A stretch of 64,000 nt of DNA from Phymorhynchus buccinoides (GCA_017654935.2 CM065698.1:41688095-41752094); one strand, 5' to 3'. Shown: positions 34,263 to 45,557, numbered from the stretch's first letter. Numbers and translations: made by a program. The notes: generated by a model not told the origin, from the sequence alone.

Positions 34263-34824
34263 CAGACAAACCTGTATTTTAAGACTTCCAAAATGTCCGG
34301 AAAAATCGGTCGTAAATTGGAGGGGTCGTATGACGGAGGTTTTCACTGGCAGCCGTAGAAAGAAAAAGTTCAGCACAGTTCATACTCTCTTCTTCATGCA
34401 CACATACAATGACATATTAAAACTGGATTTGGGTCTTTCCAACTCCATAGGATTGTGCAATCGATATTACAGTTTCACTTTGCCGACTTCTTTTAATCAC
34501 CTCCAATCTCGTCCAAAGTCAGTGGTTTTCTTTTTCAAAGTCAGTGGTTTTCGTGCTTTTCCTACGCTCTCCGCCATCTTTTCTAGAACAAGGGAAGCGA
34601 CTCCGCTTTCAGGCCCTTGACCGTGGTTGTTTCCCTTTGCTCGAAGTCTATGCAGACGACAGCAACGGTCGTAAAAACCAACAAAATGGCGGTCGTAAGT
34701 CGCGTTTTAGAGGAAGTCGTTTAAGAGAGGTCGTTTATATAGTAAAATGCATCTGCGCCAACAAATCCGGTCTCAAATGAGAGGTGGTCGCTTAACAGAG
34801 GGTCGTAAAATAGGGGTTTGTCTG
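34263..34824. mobile_element. TA-flanked MITE, CAGACAAACC family
   Basis: CAGACAAACCTGTATTTTAA at the left and 'taaaataggggtttgtctg' at the right are inverted, with TA on each side. It is 562 bp. The interior has several 'ggtcgt' phrases and no credible gene. Confidence 0.8.
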
Positions 34825-35247
34825 TATCTCTAAATGCATACTACTTTCAAATACATATACGAAGAATTTACAAAGTTTGTAAACACTTAAAATGTGTGCA
34901 GTTGTGCCATTATTTGCATTATTGTTCATTTTTGTGTGAGTGTTTCAGCCTTTTAAAAAAAATACTAATAACCTGTCTGTGTCATAATTGTACATCATTA
35001 TCATTATATTATCAACATCATTGTCATCATTATCATATGATCATTATCATATCACCATTATCATCATCACTATCCTCATCATCACATTATCATCTTTTAC
35101 CTCCTCATTATCCTCTTCCTTATCTTCATTATCATGACCATCATCATCATCATCACCATCATTATCACCATCACCACCACCACCGCCGTCCTTATCACCA
35201 TGATCGTTCAGCTGTTCTATCCTCCACCCACACACACACACGCACAG
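34825..35247 (+). other. FoxJ intron 5, ATC/ATT-rich
   Basis: An imperfect (ATC)n/(ATT)n stretch lies at about 34995-35205. The acceptor of the next exon follows (CA)n at 35228-35247. Confidence 0.6.
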
Positions 35248-35400
35248 GGAACCTGAACGCTCTGTTGAACGGCAACCTCCCTCTGACCACCCCCGAATGC
35301 AACAACCCGGGAGTCACGGACCAGTCCAAACCCACCCTCAGGGTGTCCGGGCCAGCGGACTGCTTGTCGCACGTCAAATCGGAAGAGTCCAATCTTGCAG
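35248..35400 (+). CDS. FoxJ2/3: FoxJ2/3 exon 6
   Basis: It encodes 51 residues in phase 1: GNLNALLNGNLPLTTPECNN, then PGVTDQSKPTLRVS, GPADCLSHVKSEESNLA. The reading frame is fixed by exons 5 and 7. HVKSEE fits the consensus for SUMO attachment (hydrophobic-K-x-E), a suggestion only. Acceptor cacag, donor CAG|gtcggc (weak). This segment is not obviously conserved with vertebrates. Confidence 0.85.
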
Positions 35401-35469
35401 GTCGGCATTTTATTTGATTTATTTTCGGTTTTTTTATTCCCTTCCCTGTCCCGGTCCCATGTCTACTAC

Positions 35470-35665
35470 TACTACTGGCTGTGTGATGTCATTGATGATG
35501 TCATAACTTTTGATGTCAGAGCCCTGGAATGATGGTTTTTGGTTTAGACAAGTCAGAAAAGATTATATCTAGACGATTTTCTCTGATTGAGTCTAACAGG
35601 AGTCTTTTAAAATTTTATGATAAGAAAATTAATGTCTCAGTTTTCCTCTGGCAGTGAAGGGGTTA
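35470..35665. mobile_element. TTAA-type MITE, second family, partial
   Basis: 'Gatgtcattgatgatgtcat' and 'tggtttttggtttagacaag' through 'cctctggcagtgaaggggtt' match the right part of the element at 47170-47433, ending at GGGGTTAA. The left end is missing. Confidence 0.7.
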
Positions 35666-35724
35666 AGCCCTCTGCTTCTTTCCAGTATGAAGAGTTATTG
35701 CAATGGGCTGTTCAGGTGGAGTTA

Positions 35725-36085
35725 TGGTATTAGGTACTCTATAGTCACAGAGGTGTCTGAGAAATTCGGGTTGCTTCCATCTGGAGAGCACGTAACAGCC
35801 AGAGGCACACCACCCAATTTCTTTTTTTTTTGCATGCAGTTTTTGTGTGACTGATGAGGAAGGATGGGTAAATTTGGACCAAATGACAACTTTTTCGTTG
35901 CCACTGGGTTTAATGTGTGCTAAGTGCATGAGCACATGGGCCCTCGGTTTATCGTCTCATCTGAAAGACTACGTTCAGACCGTAAGGCCTAGTGCAAAGT
36001 GAGAGGAAAAATCCTCTGTACTCAGGTTCGAACTCGGGTTTACTTGACACAAGGCGAACGCGTTACCTCTGCGCCACTCGGTAAG
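35725..36085 (-). mobile_element. tRNA-headed SINE, reversed
   Basis: On the minus strand: A-box-like 'gtggcgcagaggtaacgcgt', B-box-like GAGTTCGAACCTGAG, then 'gaacgtagtctttcagatga', 'aaccgagggcccatgtgct' and a 3' part ending 'gactatagagtacctaatac'. It forms an inverted pair with the copy at 36267, about 180 bp away. Confidence 0.82.
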
Positions 36086-36266
36086 TTATGGTCCTTACTT
36101 CTTGACACCAGGTGTCGTTCCATTTGAAGTCACTTTCTCAGCAATGGCAAACTAACTCTCTTTTGGAAGAGCTGAGCTGAGAATGGATCACAACACCTCT
36201 GTCTCCTTGATCCTTTCTCCGCCTTAGAGGTTAGCTTCTGTGCTGCTCTCCAGACGGAACGTGTTG

Positions 36267-36555
36267 GCTGTAGAGTGGCACAGTGGTAACAACGCGTTCG
36301 CCTTGTGTCAAGTAAACCCGAGTTCGAACCTGGGTACAGGGGATTTTGCTTCTCATTTTGCACTAGGCCTTACGGTCTGAACGTGGAGTCTTTCGGATGA
36401 GACGACAAACCGAGGTCCCGTGTGCCCATGCACTTATCACATGTTAAACCCATGAGTCACACAAAAATAGTATGCAATTTTGTTTTTAATGGGTGGGAGC
36501 AATCCGATTTTGACAGAGACGCCTCTGTGACTATAAAGTACCTAATACCTAATTG
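36267..36555 (+). mobile_element. tRNA-headed SINE
   Basis: The head 'tggcacagtggtaacaacgc' and GAGTTCGAACCTGGG is followed by 'cgtggagtctttcggatgag' and 'gaggtcccgtgtgc'. The 3' part ends 'gactataaagtacctaatac'. Not a functional tRNA: no foldable acceptor stem was seen. Confidence 0.84.
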
Positions 36556-36648
36556 GCAGTGGACAGACCTGTATATAATTACAACAAGCTTGAATACACA
36601 ACTGAAACAGACTGCAACGTCACTGGAACATACAACAGATAAACAGAT

Positions 36649-38036
36649 AAACAAGCACACAACAAGTGTGGAGTGACGTTATTTTATTCACATGAGACAC
36701 GACGAAACAACGGAATATTACGGCGAATACGCCTTTATCAACATAAACACACATTAAGAAAATAGAAAGAAAAAAACCCCAGCAAAGATAGCAAAAGGAT
36801 AAAACAATACTTTGCCTCTACAATCCATTGAACTGTAAATGATCATTTACAGATTGGATTGTAGAGGGGAAGTATTGTTTTACAGATTGGATTGTAGAGG
36901 GGAAGTATTGTTTTACAGATTGGATTGTAGAGAGGAAGTATTGTTTTATCATTTACAGATTGGATTGTAGAGGGGAAGTATTGTTTTATCATTTACAGAT
37001 TGGATTGTAGAGGGGAAGTATTGTTTTACAGATTGGATTGTAGAGGGGAAGTATTGTTTTACAGATTGGATTGTAGAGGGGAAGTATTGTTTTACAGATT
37101 GGATTGTAGAGGGGAAGTATTGTTTTACAGATTGGATTGTAGAGGGGAAGTATTGTTTTACAGATTGGATTGTAGAGGGGAAGTATTGTTTTACAGATTG
37201 GATTGTAGAGGGGAAGTATTGTTTTACAGACTGGATTGTAGAGAGGAAGTATTGTTTTATCATTTACAGATTGGATTGTAGAGGGGAAGTATTGTTTTAT
37301 CATTTACAGATTGGATTGTAGAGGGGAAGTATTGTTTTACAGATTGGATTGTAGAGAGGAAGTATTGTTTTATCATTTACAGATTGGATTGTAGAGGGGA
37401 AGTATTGTTTTATCATTTACAGATTGGATTGTAGAGGGGAAGTATTGTTTTATCATTTACAGATTGGATTGTAGAGGGGAAGTATTGTTTTATCATTTAC
37501 AGATTGGATTGTAGAGGGGAAGTATTGTTTTACAGATTGGATTGTAGAGAGGAAGTATTGTTTTATCATTTACAGATTGGATTGTAGAGGGGAAGTATTG
37601 TTTTACAGATTGGATTGTAGAGGGGAAGTATTGTTTTACAGACTGGATTGTAGAGGGGAAGTATTGTTTTACAAATTGGATTGTAGAGGGGAAGTATTGT
37701 TTTATCATTTACAGATTGGATTGTAGAGGGGAAGTATTGTTTTATCATTTACAGATTGGATTGTAGAGGGGAAGTATTGTTTTATCATTTACAGATTGGA
37801 TTGTAGAGGGGAAGTATTGTTTTATCATTTACAGATTGGATTGTAGAGGGGAAGTATTGTTTTATCATTTACAGATTGGATTGTAGAGGGGAAGTATTGT
37901 TTTGTTCTTTTGCTGTTTTCTCGATTTTTGTGTATGTTTATGTCGATAAATGCGTATTCGGACGAAATATTCAGTTGTTTTGTTGTGTCTCATGTGAATA
38001 AAATGACGTCACTTTACACTTGTTATGTGCTTGTTT
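36649..38036. mobile_element. Long-inverted-repeat element carrying a satellite
   Basis: Arms of about 115 bp: 'acaagcacacaacaagtgtg', 'attttattcacatgagacac' and 'ggcgaatacgcctttatcaa' on the left are matched inverted at 37925-38036. Between them is a tandem array of about 1 kb. It lies in FoxJ intron 6. No transposase is present. Confidence 0.82.
36847..37902. repeat. Tandem array of 33- and 40-bp units, about 29 copies
   Basis: The 33-bp unit is 'acagattggattgtagaggg' plus 'gaagtattgtttt'. The 40-bp unit adds ATCATTT. The two lengths are interspersed, with 33-mers in the centre and 40-mers mostly at the ends. Point variants (gagagg, gactgg) recur. An inverted piece ('tgcctctacaatccattg') precedes it at 36813. 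Confidence 0.96.
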
Positions 38037-38146
38037 GTTGTATGCAACAAGCTTAGATTTAGTAACTTAGAAGAAAACCTGACATGTACGCATTCTACTC
38101 AAAATGGCCATGCTGATATGTCTTGACCGTTGGTCATATGCTGCAG

Positions 38147-38281
38147 ACTTGGGCGAGGTGCCGACCTTGCTGAACATGTCTTCGGGTCTCCTGCAAAACC
38201 TGGACTCCCTGAAAGAGAGTATGAAGCTGGCTGGTTCCGGAAATTATGACTGGCAGAACATCGATATGTCACAGTTCCAAG
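38147..38281 (+). CDS. FoxJ2/3: FoxJ2/3 exon 7: conserved LDSLKESMKLA motif
   Basis: It encodes 45 residues in phase 1: DLGEVPTLLNMSSGLLQN, LDSLKESMKLAGSGNYDWQ, NIDMSQFQ. This aligns with human FOXJ3 LDMLKESCRIA...NWSDVDLSQFQG, the second conserved region of the subfamily. Acceptor ctgcag, donor gtaata. In vertebrates the sequence continues GLMESMRQADLKNWSLDQ and SSLNQFFTQTG, which should be encoded by the exon reiterated at 48860-49840. Confidence 0.95.
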
Positions 38282-38483
38282 GTAATACACACATATCATC
38301 ATCAGCAACAGCAGCAGTAGCATTATTGTCGTCATTATCATCATCATCACTGATGTCATTGTTATCTTTGTTATCATCAGACAGTGCATGAAGCACAGTA
38401 TTTTCACAGTTCCAAGACACACTGGATTGCAGACGCATGCAGGCGTGTACACAATTGCATGCTCATGCACACACGTACGCACC

Positions 38484-38710
38484 CACGCCTGTCTTTGTTA
38501 GCCTTGCCTTAACCACAATCTTCATTCACGGCTGCATTTGAATCAAACTCACATACATGCATTGCATGCACGCCTGTCTTTGTTAACCTTGCCTTAACCA
38601 TACTCTTCATTCATGGCTGCATTTGAATCAAATGCGCATACATGCATTGCATGTATGCCTGTCTTTGTTAACCTTGCCTTAACCATAATCTTCACATCAG
38701 CATTTGAAAA
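38484..38710. repeat. Tandem repeat, about 95 bp, three copies
   Basis: Each copy contains 'cgcctgtctttgttaacctt', 'gccttaaccataatcttcat' and 'ggctgcatttgaatcaaa'. The third is incomplete. Confidence 0.85.
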
Positions 38711-38901
38711 GTTGTTGGACTGGTATTACTATTAAAAAAACACCAAGCCAGCACTTTTCAAAGTTTGCATGGAAACTGTTCTTCTGCACATGGTACCACA
38801 AACATTTTGTTTAACCCCGTCAAGACATCACTGCCTGAGGCAAACATCATTACTGGCCTGGGGTCGCCTAGAAACAAATATAACTAATAAAAAGTGCAAC
38901 A

Positions 38902-39741
38902 CCATCCGCCGTGGTGTAGTGGTTAGCGTCACGGACTACTGGCTGGGAGGTCTTGGGTTTGAATCCCATCAGAGGCGAGGGTTTTTTCGGTCCTGGACCG
39001 ACTCCTACCCAGAGTGAGTGGCTGTGGGCTCAATGGGAAGACTGAAACCACACAGTCGAGTTTCATCCGCTTAACGGATGCGATTCTGAGAGTGTTGCTC
39101 TAATTGCAAGACCAACACTGCAGGTGTCTGTAGTTCTCGGGCCTGGTTAACGCCGGGATATCATTATGAAAGGAAGCGTAGAATACAACCCTGCCATGCA
39201 GTCTCAGACCGATACGGAACTCCATAGCATCATCATCATCGTTATCATCGGCCTCATTTTCCATCAATCATAAAAAAAAAATTTAAATGTCTCAAATTCT
39301 GTGGCTTTGCATGCCCTGCTCTCATGGTGACCTCAGTTTCCAATCCAGTCTGTGCCTTGGTGCGTTCGGGTCAAAGTCATGGGGATCAGTGTGTTCTGGG
39401 GAGCTGTCGGTGGACGGTCGTGGTGGCGCCCTCGGAGGAGGACCTCACTCACGCTGGCTCCGCGACTAAGAGAATAGTGTCGTCAGTAGGGGGCTTAGTA
39501 AGTGGTGTCCTGAACAGGCTCCACTGAACTCCACCGAAGTGACTCAGCAGAAGTGCAGTGTCTCCTCGGTTGGTTGCCTCATGACGGCCTAACATAGATT
39601 CACTCCCCTTGGACTGCTGGTCTCGGTTTCTGTGACTTTAACAGACCCGGGTGTAGCTGCGAATTGGGACTCGGAACGAGCGGCGTGGGAGCAACGCCAC
39701 TGTACGGCCCAGAAGATGGGACAGCAAAAAAAAGAATGAAA
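38902..39741 (+). mobile_element. 840-bp tRNA-headed retroposon with target duplication
   Basis: A 13-bp duplication AAAAAGTGCAACA flanks it (38889-38901 and 39742-39754). The head 'gccgtggtgtagtggttagc' with GGGTTTGAATCCC is tRNA-like (A and B boxes). The body runs on through 'tcatccgcttaacggatgcg' and 'tcatcatcatcatcgttatc' to a second half with 'ggtggacggtcgtggtggcg' and a poly-A tail. The length is large for a SINE; it may be a dimer or a SINE fused to another retroelement 3' end. Confidence 0.8.
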
Positions 39742-40301
39742 AAAAAGTGCAACAAAACTTGTCTGACTTTAATTCATTTTGAGCAACATTACTGGTTGAT
39801 CCACGTTTAATTTTCACTTTGAAATTGTGATTGTTTGTATTAGAATCGGAATGATTAGTCTCCTTATTACTATCACTGCTGACGAAAACTCATTGGAGCA
39901 TTTTGTGAGGTTCGCATAGGGCTGTTTTTTCTTTATACATTTTTAGCTGTAACCAATGAAATAGAAATGCCAAGCATAAGTGGAACGAAGACTGGAAGAG
40001 AAGTAACTCCAAAAATGTGGTTTGGATTGATAAAACATGGATTCAGAAAAGTTTTAGACTCAGAAAACATTGTTCCGAGAATACTCAGGCCCTGACTGGC
40101 ATTCTCCAGTTCTGAGTATACTCAGAATTTGTCCGGAATGAGTTATTATCTGAATAAACTCGCATCCCTTATTGGCAATTTGACATTTGAATTACACACA
40201 GGAGTTCCTGTTTCTATTTATGCATTTTGCTAGTCTTGATGTCATCTTGTCTCAAGAACTACAATCTTACTTCTTATATTACTTCTTGCTTATCTCTAGA
40301 A
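39742..40301 (+). other. FoxJ intron, nothing recognised
   Basis: Unique-looking AT-rich intron sequence. Confidence 0.5.
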
Positions 40302-40350
40302 CTACAATGTACTGTTCATATTGTCAAGTTGGTTTTTGGATTTTTAAACT

Positions 40351-40390
<40 letters not shown>

Positions 40391-40620
40391 CAAATCTTCA
40401 TACAATGTACTGTTCATATTGTCAAGTTTTTAAATATTTTTTTGTAACTATGTGTGTATGTGTCTGACAAATCTTCACACAATGTACTGTTCATATTGTC
40501 AATTTAAAAAAAAAAAATTAACTGTATGTTTGTGTGTGTGTAACATTTCTTCGCACAGTGTACAGTTCATATTGTCATATATTTTTTTTAGACTATGTGT
40601 ATGTCTGACAAATGTTCACT
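40302..40620. repeat. Four degenerate tandem repeats of about 80 bp
   Basis: Each has 'acaatgtactgttcatattg' or a variant, a T-rich stretch and (TG)n, then 'tctgacaaatcttcac'. They lie immediately upstream of the candidate exon at 40652. Confidence 0.78.
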
Positions 40621-40651
40621 GTGAAGTTGACCGTGCGCTTGTGGGTTGTAG

Positions 40652-40693
40652 GGTATTTTGAGGCCAGCAAAAACAGTGGGGACCCCTCGCAAG
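40652..40693 (+). CDS. FoxJ2/3: Candidate FoxJ2/3 micro-exon 8
   Basis: A 42-nt segment between 'gttgtag' and 'gtcagt' reads GYFEASKNSGDPSQ in phase 1, entering and leaving in exactly the phase needed between exon 7 (ending phase 1 at 38281) and exon 9 (starting phase 1 at 50386). The pyrimidine tract is weak and there is no counterpart in vertebrate FOXJ2/3, where GLMESMRQAD would be expected. It could be an optional exon or a chance match. Confidence 0.4.
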
Positions 40694-41061
40694 GTCAGTT
40701 GGGGCTCATTTTTCAAGGCCACCAGTTTCTATTTATATTCGTTTTGTTTTTTTACCTTTCATTTCCTTTGTTCATTCTTCTTCCCTTCTCTTTCGGTCAG
40801 TGTCTGTGTCAGTGTCTACGTCTGCCCTAGTGACTTGGTGTTGTGGTAGTTCCATATGATTAGTCATAGTGGACATGGTGTTTGTTACTAAGCGTTTACT
40901 CTTTGCCAGTCTGCATGGTCTTGAAATTATTGGCCTTCTGGTGGGAACTTTTAATTCGATGACCAGAAAAAACCATCAACAACAATTTTGATTGAGTGGA
41001 CAATTTGTTTATTCTCAGATAATTGATCCAACATCTTTCACTGTATATGGGGAGGTTTCTT
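40694..41061 (+). other. FoxJ intron, nothing recognised
   Basis: No exon or repeat identified. Confidence 0.5.
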
Positions 41062-41239
41062 TACCGTATTTTACGGATTACATGGCGCACATGGCGCACA
41101 TAAGGCGCACCCCCCAAATTTTACACATAATTCAGATCTTGTTATTATAGTTTCTTACTATATTATCAGTCACATTATAAGGCGCAGGGGTCTCAGTCTG
41201 GGAAAAACAGTATCGCCTTATAGTCCGTAAAATACGGTA
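41062..41239. mobile_element. Short mariner-like MITE, TACCGTATTTTACGG
   Basis: The left end TACCGTATTTTACGGATTA and the right end TAGTCCGTAAAATACGGTA are nearly perfect inverted repeats carrying TA at the borders; 'cataaggcgcaccc' inside. It is 178 bp. The 'actataaggcgcac' type of element is widespread in animals. Confidence 0.86.
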
Positions 41240-41921
41240 CTTTGTTTTTTTAAATGGTGAAATGTAGTGATCGCATAATCTCGTCTCACCACTTAATGAA
41301 AGGAGTGGCTCAACCTTACTGGGAGATTATTTCACCGTGAGCAAAACATAGAGACGTAGCTCAAAATTGGTCAACTCAGTCTGCCTACCGTCCTCCCTAA
41401 GGGATATATTTGTCCCTGGAATCCACTTTTCTGGTTAGCATCCCTGGAAACTGCAAGAAATCCAAATTTTGTAGAGCAGTCATTTGTCTTGTTAAGTAAC
41501 CTTACTATTAAACACAGAAATGCCCAAAACAACAGGCACTGTTGAAAATTTCTTTCCGTTGTGTTACTGAACACCCAAAGATCTTGAATATACAAGCACC
41601 TTGACACCAAAAAGCAACAAAAAGACCACCCAAAATATCCAGTCACAGAAATGTTGCTAGATTACGAAATATATTTCATGAAGCCTGACATCGCAATGTT
41701 TGTTCGTGGAAGTAAGTTTCTGCCCCTAGTTTTTAAACAGCTTGTCCCTGGAAGCTACCACAGGGGGTCAGCAGCCCTGTCAACTTCGATGTTTTGAACT
41801 TTACCAGGTGATCAAGACAAGCTGCAGCTGCATCATCTAACAAAGCTGTATAATAACAATTTGTGAACATACATCACCGATGGTGACGCTAAATGAACAA
41901 ATAAAATGACAAAAGGTGAAA
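41240..41921 (+). other. FoxJ intron, nothing recognised
   Basis: No exon or classifiable repeat is seen. Confidence 0.5.
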
Positions 41922-42311
41922 GGTGGCAGAGTGGTTAAGACGTTCGCCTGCCAAATGTAATGCATGACTGCAGCGTGAGTGTCCCGGGTTCGAATCCCGG
42001 CCTCCTCGCCCTTTCTTTCTAGTTCGACAGGAAAATCGATCTGAACGTCGAGTCCTTCGGATGGGGACTTAAAGCTAGTCTGACCCGTGCGCTTTACGCA
42101 CGTAAAAATCCCACGGCAGTTGAAAGTCAGTAAGAGCAGGGAGAAATCCTGCTGCCTGGTATGGCCAAATTGATAGCTAGGTTTCCCCCCCTCCTCACCC
42201 TGCCCCCAAACCCCCCCCCAAAAAAACATTCTCCAGGGGAGAGCAGCCCGGATTCCACAGAGTCAAGTCTCTGTGACTTGAATATTCCAAATACCCCCCC
42301 AAAAAAAAAAA
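41922..42311 (+). mobile_element. tRNA-Leu/Ser-headed SINE
   Basis: The head 'ggtggcagagtggttaagac' (A box), a long variable-arm region and GGGTTCGAATCCCGG (B box) resemble class II tRNAs. The body 'cgtcgagtccttcggatggg' and 'acgcacgtaaaaatcccacg' is followed by 'ctccaggggagagcagcccg' and an A tail at 42300-42311. Not a tRNA gene: the 3' acceptor strand does not close. Confidence 0.85.
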
Positions 42312-42766
42312 TTTGACCTGATATGACCAAAATATTGAGTTTTTCGTTCCTCACGTGAAATGACGTCTTTTGCGTCTCTACGTTTTACGCACGATGATGT
42401 AACGAATCATTTCATTTGCCTCCACTTTCTGTATACACTTATTTCTAAATGTTCATATTCTTTTTTAGAAGGAATGGCCTCATTGAACACTAAATACTAA
42501 TCAAGATTTCAATGGAAACATAATAAGCTGGAACACTTAGTATAAGAGCGAGAGAAAACAAACTGTGCAACAAAGTGTAGAAGCGAACAAAGTGTGCATG
42601 TGTGGTCATCAGTCTCATAGAGGTAAACAACAACAAAATGTGGAGTACAGATTCCCTTAAATTCGTGTGTTGTCATGCCTTCATTGTTGTAACAATGTTT
42701 GTATTGCCTTTCATGTTTCATGTACTTTACTTTTGTTTTCATTTATTTTTATATATGTTACGCCCA
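42312..42766 (+). other. FoxJ intron, nothing recognised
   Basis: No exon or classifiable repeat is seen. Confidence 0.5.
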
Positions 42767-43226
42767 ATTCGTGAAATTGTTTATTTCATGAAATGGGCAA
42801 AATCCTTTGCCCAAGTCATGAAATGGACAATGTATATTATATATATCACAATTTTAAATTCCCAGCAACACGGGCATTGATTAAGGTTGATTCAACAGGT
42901 GCACATTTTTCTACATTGCATTTTCACCCCCATCCTACCCCCCCCCCCCCAACACTACCAAATGCTAACTCTGAGGCATGCCTGAGCCACATGTTATATC
43001 AAATGTTTCATCAAATTAAGTCTGAATAAAATAATTTTAACCCATCTACAGGTGTGATTTCTCATTCGTTTGAACCCACTCTTGATCTCTGAGTGTTTAT
43101 GAATGGAAAATGTTTTTATTTCATACTGCTTTTCTAAATAGCAAGTTTTTAATTGGCTATTTCACGAACTGGGCAAACCATTTTGCCCATTTCATGAAAT
43201 GGGCAATTTCACAGATTGGGTGTAAC
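42767..43226. mobile_element. Inverted-repeat element, GTTACGCCCAATTCGTGAAA
   Basis: Left GTTACGCCCAATTCGTGAAA and right 'tttcacagattgggtgtaac' are inverted, with ATATAT flanks on both sides. Subterminal 'catgaaatgggcaaaa' repeats occur in both arms. It is 460 bp with no gene. Confidence 0.82.
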
Positions 43227-43809
43227 ATATATATTTTTTTCATTTATTTTATGTGTATCGTTTGTTTCTAAGATCAGCCTTACAATGATCAATGTTCATG
43301 ATTCTCAAAAAATGTGCATGCGGCTTTATTCATTGTTAGAACTCGAGTCGTTTGTTCTGTTGGCGTACTGTATGTGCATGGCTGCTCCTGCTTTCAGGAT
43401 GTCCTGAAATGCATGATTTTTTTTTATTGCCTGGAGCCGGCGTTGCCGGATTATGAGAATTTGAGAAGCAACGAATTTCCTATTTATAAACGTCTTGTCG
43501 GTTTCTCTCATGTGTAGAACATAAAAGAAATGATTACAGATAAATATTAACATGCCTTTACCAGAAACTTTATATTTTTAGGATTGTTTAAGTCAAGTTG
43601 TTAACTGGACCCCTGCCTTGCAGGATTTTTTTTAATTTCCCAGGAGCACCCATGTATGTATTTCTTAATTTTTTATTTTTTTTTTGTCTTTTAATTTTTT
43701 AAAAATCATAAGAAATGTACTGGAGAATCTGTTGTGGTGGTGTCTTAGCGCTTCTCTGCTGTTGAACTTTTTCACTGTTTTAATCTAAACATATATATTT
43801 TTTGGCAAA
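43227..43809 (+). other. FoxJ intron, T-rich, nothing recognised
   Basis: No supportable exon; several poly-T tracts. Confidence 0.5.
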
Positions 43810-43960
43810 GTTCTACTTTGAACACCCCCCTCATGTGTACAACACTCAACCTCAAAGTCTGCTTCTTTCACTTCTATGAAAATAATCCTAGGCTGATTCT
43901 ACCCCTACCCTTTTCCCAAGAATTGCAGAATGTTGCTTTGCAAGGACAGTTTTGAATGCA
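43810..43960. mobile_element. Dispersed repeat, reversed relative of 16740-16935
   Basis: 'Aacacccccctcatgtgtac' and 'atgaaaataatcctaggctg' are the reverse complement of phrases at 16900 and 16850. The class is unknown. Confidence 0.45.
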
Positions 43961-44508
43961 AAATTTTGAGGGTAGGGGGAAGGTAAGGTGCAACATAGCC
44001 ATTTTTTTATATAGATGTTGATCTTTTGTAAATTATATCGTCTGTAATTTACTGATTCTGTGTGTTTTAGCGTTGTCTTTATATGATTTGTAAATATGAT
44101 TGTAAGCTTTTGAAAATACCTTTTGTTCATAGGATTGGAATGTGGGACAATGTTTAAGTGATGCATGTTATTATCCAATCCTATTGTTTTGCTGATATTG
44201 TGTGTGTATGTGTGGTGTGTGTGTGTGTATGTATGTGTGTGTATATGTCTGTGTGTGTGTGTGCGTGCGTGTGTGTGCATGCTTACATGTGTCTGTGGTA
44301 TGGTAATACTGTTTAACTAAGACTGTTAAAAATGGTATTGTGCAGCATAATCTAGTGAAACACTCATCAAACATTATTTTTGTTTGTAGCCTGTTTGTAT
44401 TAAAACAAATATATATAATTTAGGGCTTCAGTTTTAGGTGACGACAAGCAAGTCTTGCATTAACTTTTATCTGCTATCTTTCAGGACTAAAGTATTTGGG
44501 TTAATACC
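43961..44508 (+). other. FoxJ intron, short (TG)n
   Basis: A TG-rich tract lies at 44199-44280; otherwise nothing is recognised. Confidence 0.5.
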
Positions 44509-44754
44509 TTAACCCTTTCGCCGACAGCCATTTAAAAAATACCATTAAACAGTTAACTTAACTGGGTAGAGAAAACAAAAATCTGCAATATTGGGAATTG
44601 CTCTTTTGACATGTATAACATTAGGCCTATCCTTACCTTCCAAAATTAAGAAAATAGGATCTTTCGATAACAGGCCCTGGTTTGATGCCTTTCAGTGATA
44701 TGGGTGTTAAGCCATTGTGGTGCATAAATGCGACATTGGCGGTGAAAGGGTTAA
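44509..44754. mobile_element. piggyBac-like MITE, reverse orientation
   Basis: TTAA at both ends; left CCCTTTCGCCGACAGCC, right 'gacattggcggtgaaaggg'. The interior is the reverse complement of 12442-12686 and 45232-45479. It is 246 bp. Confidence 0.85.
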
Positions 44755-45231
44755 AATGACCTCCCTACGCAGTCTGTGTTGTGTTTCATTTGGGTTTTTA
44801 GGATTATTAGGTCTCACAGCAAATTTGAAGCGATTCGGTCAAAAAACGGCGGAGTTATAAGGCTCGTTTTGTGTTTCAGACAGACAGACACACACACGGA
44901 CACTTGGCTTTTTACTATATGATGTGTTTTGTTCTGCACTTCAGGGCCCATAAATAAAAGTTTTGCGAGGCACATCATCGAGAAATACATAGAATGCAGT
45001 GATGCACTGAGGACCGAAAAGTGATAGGACAAACTGTCCTGAGATTAGAGAAATCAATAGGACAATGTCCTGGCTCTTGCAGAAATCAATAAGACAAAGC
45101 GTGCCAGTGTTAAAAATTTAATCAGACATTTGTCCTGACAGGGAAGAATGCAATAGGACATTTTCAATTTTAATAGGTCAATGGCCTATGACCGGGACCT
45201 CGGGACATCACTGAGAGTGGAGTGCATTAAG
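44755..45231 (+). other. FoxJ intron, old repeats
   Basis: 'Gtgtttcagacagacagaca' at 44872 looks like a retroelement 3' end with a (GACA)n tail. The stretch 45035-45200 repeats 'aataggacaatgtcct'-like phrases. No exon is seen. Confidence 0.4.
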
Positions 45232-45479
45232 TTAACCCTTTCACCGCCAATGTCGCATTTTTGCACCACAGTGACTGAACACCCATGTCATTAAAAGTCT
45301 CGAAATGAGGGTCTGTTATCTAATTATCTTGGGTTCTTAACTTTGAGAGGTAAGGATAGGCCTTATTTCAAATATATATCACAGAAGAATCCCCAATATT
45401 TCAGACAACATTTTTTTCTCTATCCATGTAAGTTTAATGGAAAATTTTGGCTGCAAACGGCTGGCGGCGAAAGGGTTAA
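45232..45479. mobile_element. piggyBac-like MITE
   Basis: TTAA-CCCTTTCACCGCCAATGTCG at the left and 'ctggcggcgaaaggg'-TTAA at the right. It is 248 bp, in the same orientation as 12442-12686. Confidence 0.86.
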
Positions 45480-45557
45480 AGGATGTAACGGCCATGAGAA
45501 TTCTCTGAAATCAATCAGAGAAAAGTGAATGTTGAAAAACAATTGTCAGAATAAGTG

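Noticed and set aside
36267..36340. tRNA gene
   Set aside because: SINE head; two other copies of the same head-body unit in the window show it is a dispersed repeat.
36847..37902. CRISPR-like regular array
   Set aside because: Units are contiguous or differ by a fixed ATCATTT; there are no unique spacers and the setting is a eukaryotic intron.
38907..38980. tRNA gene
   Set aside because: It is the head of the 840-bp retroposon with its own target duplication; mature tRNA ends are not formed.
41922..42000. tRNA-Leu or tRNA-Ser gene
   Set aside because: A and B boxes are present but the acceptor stem does not close and a SINE body and A tail follow.
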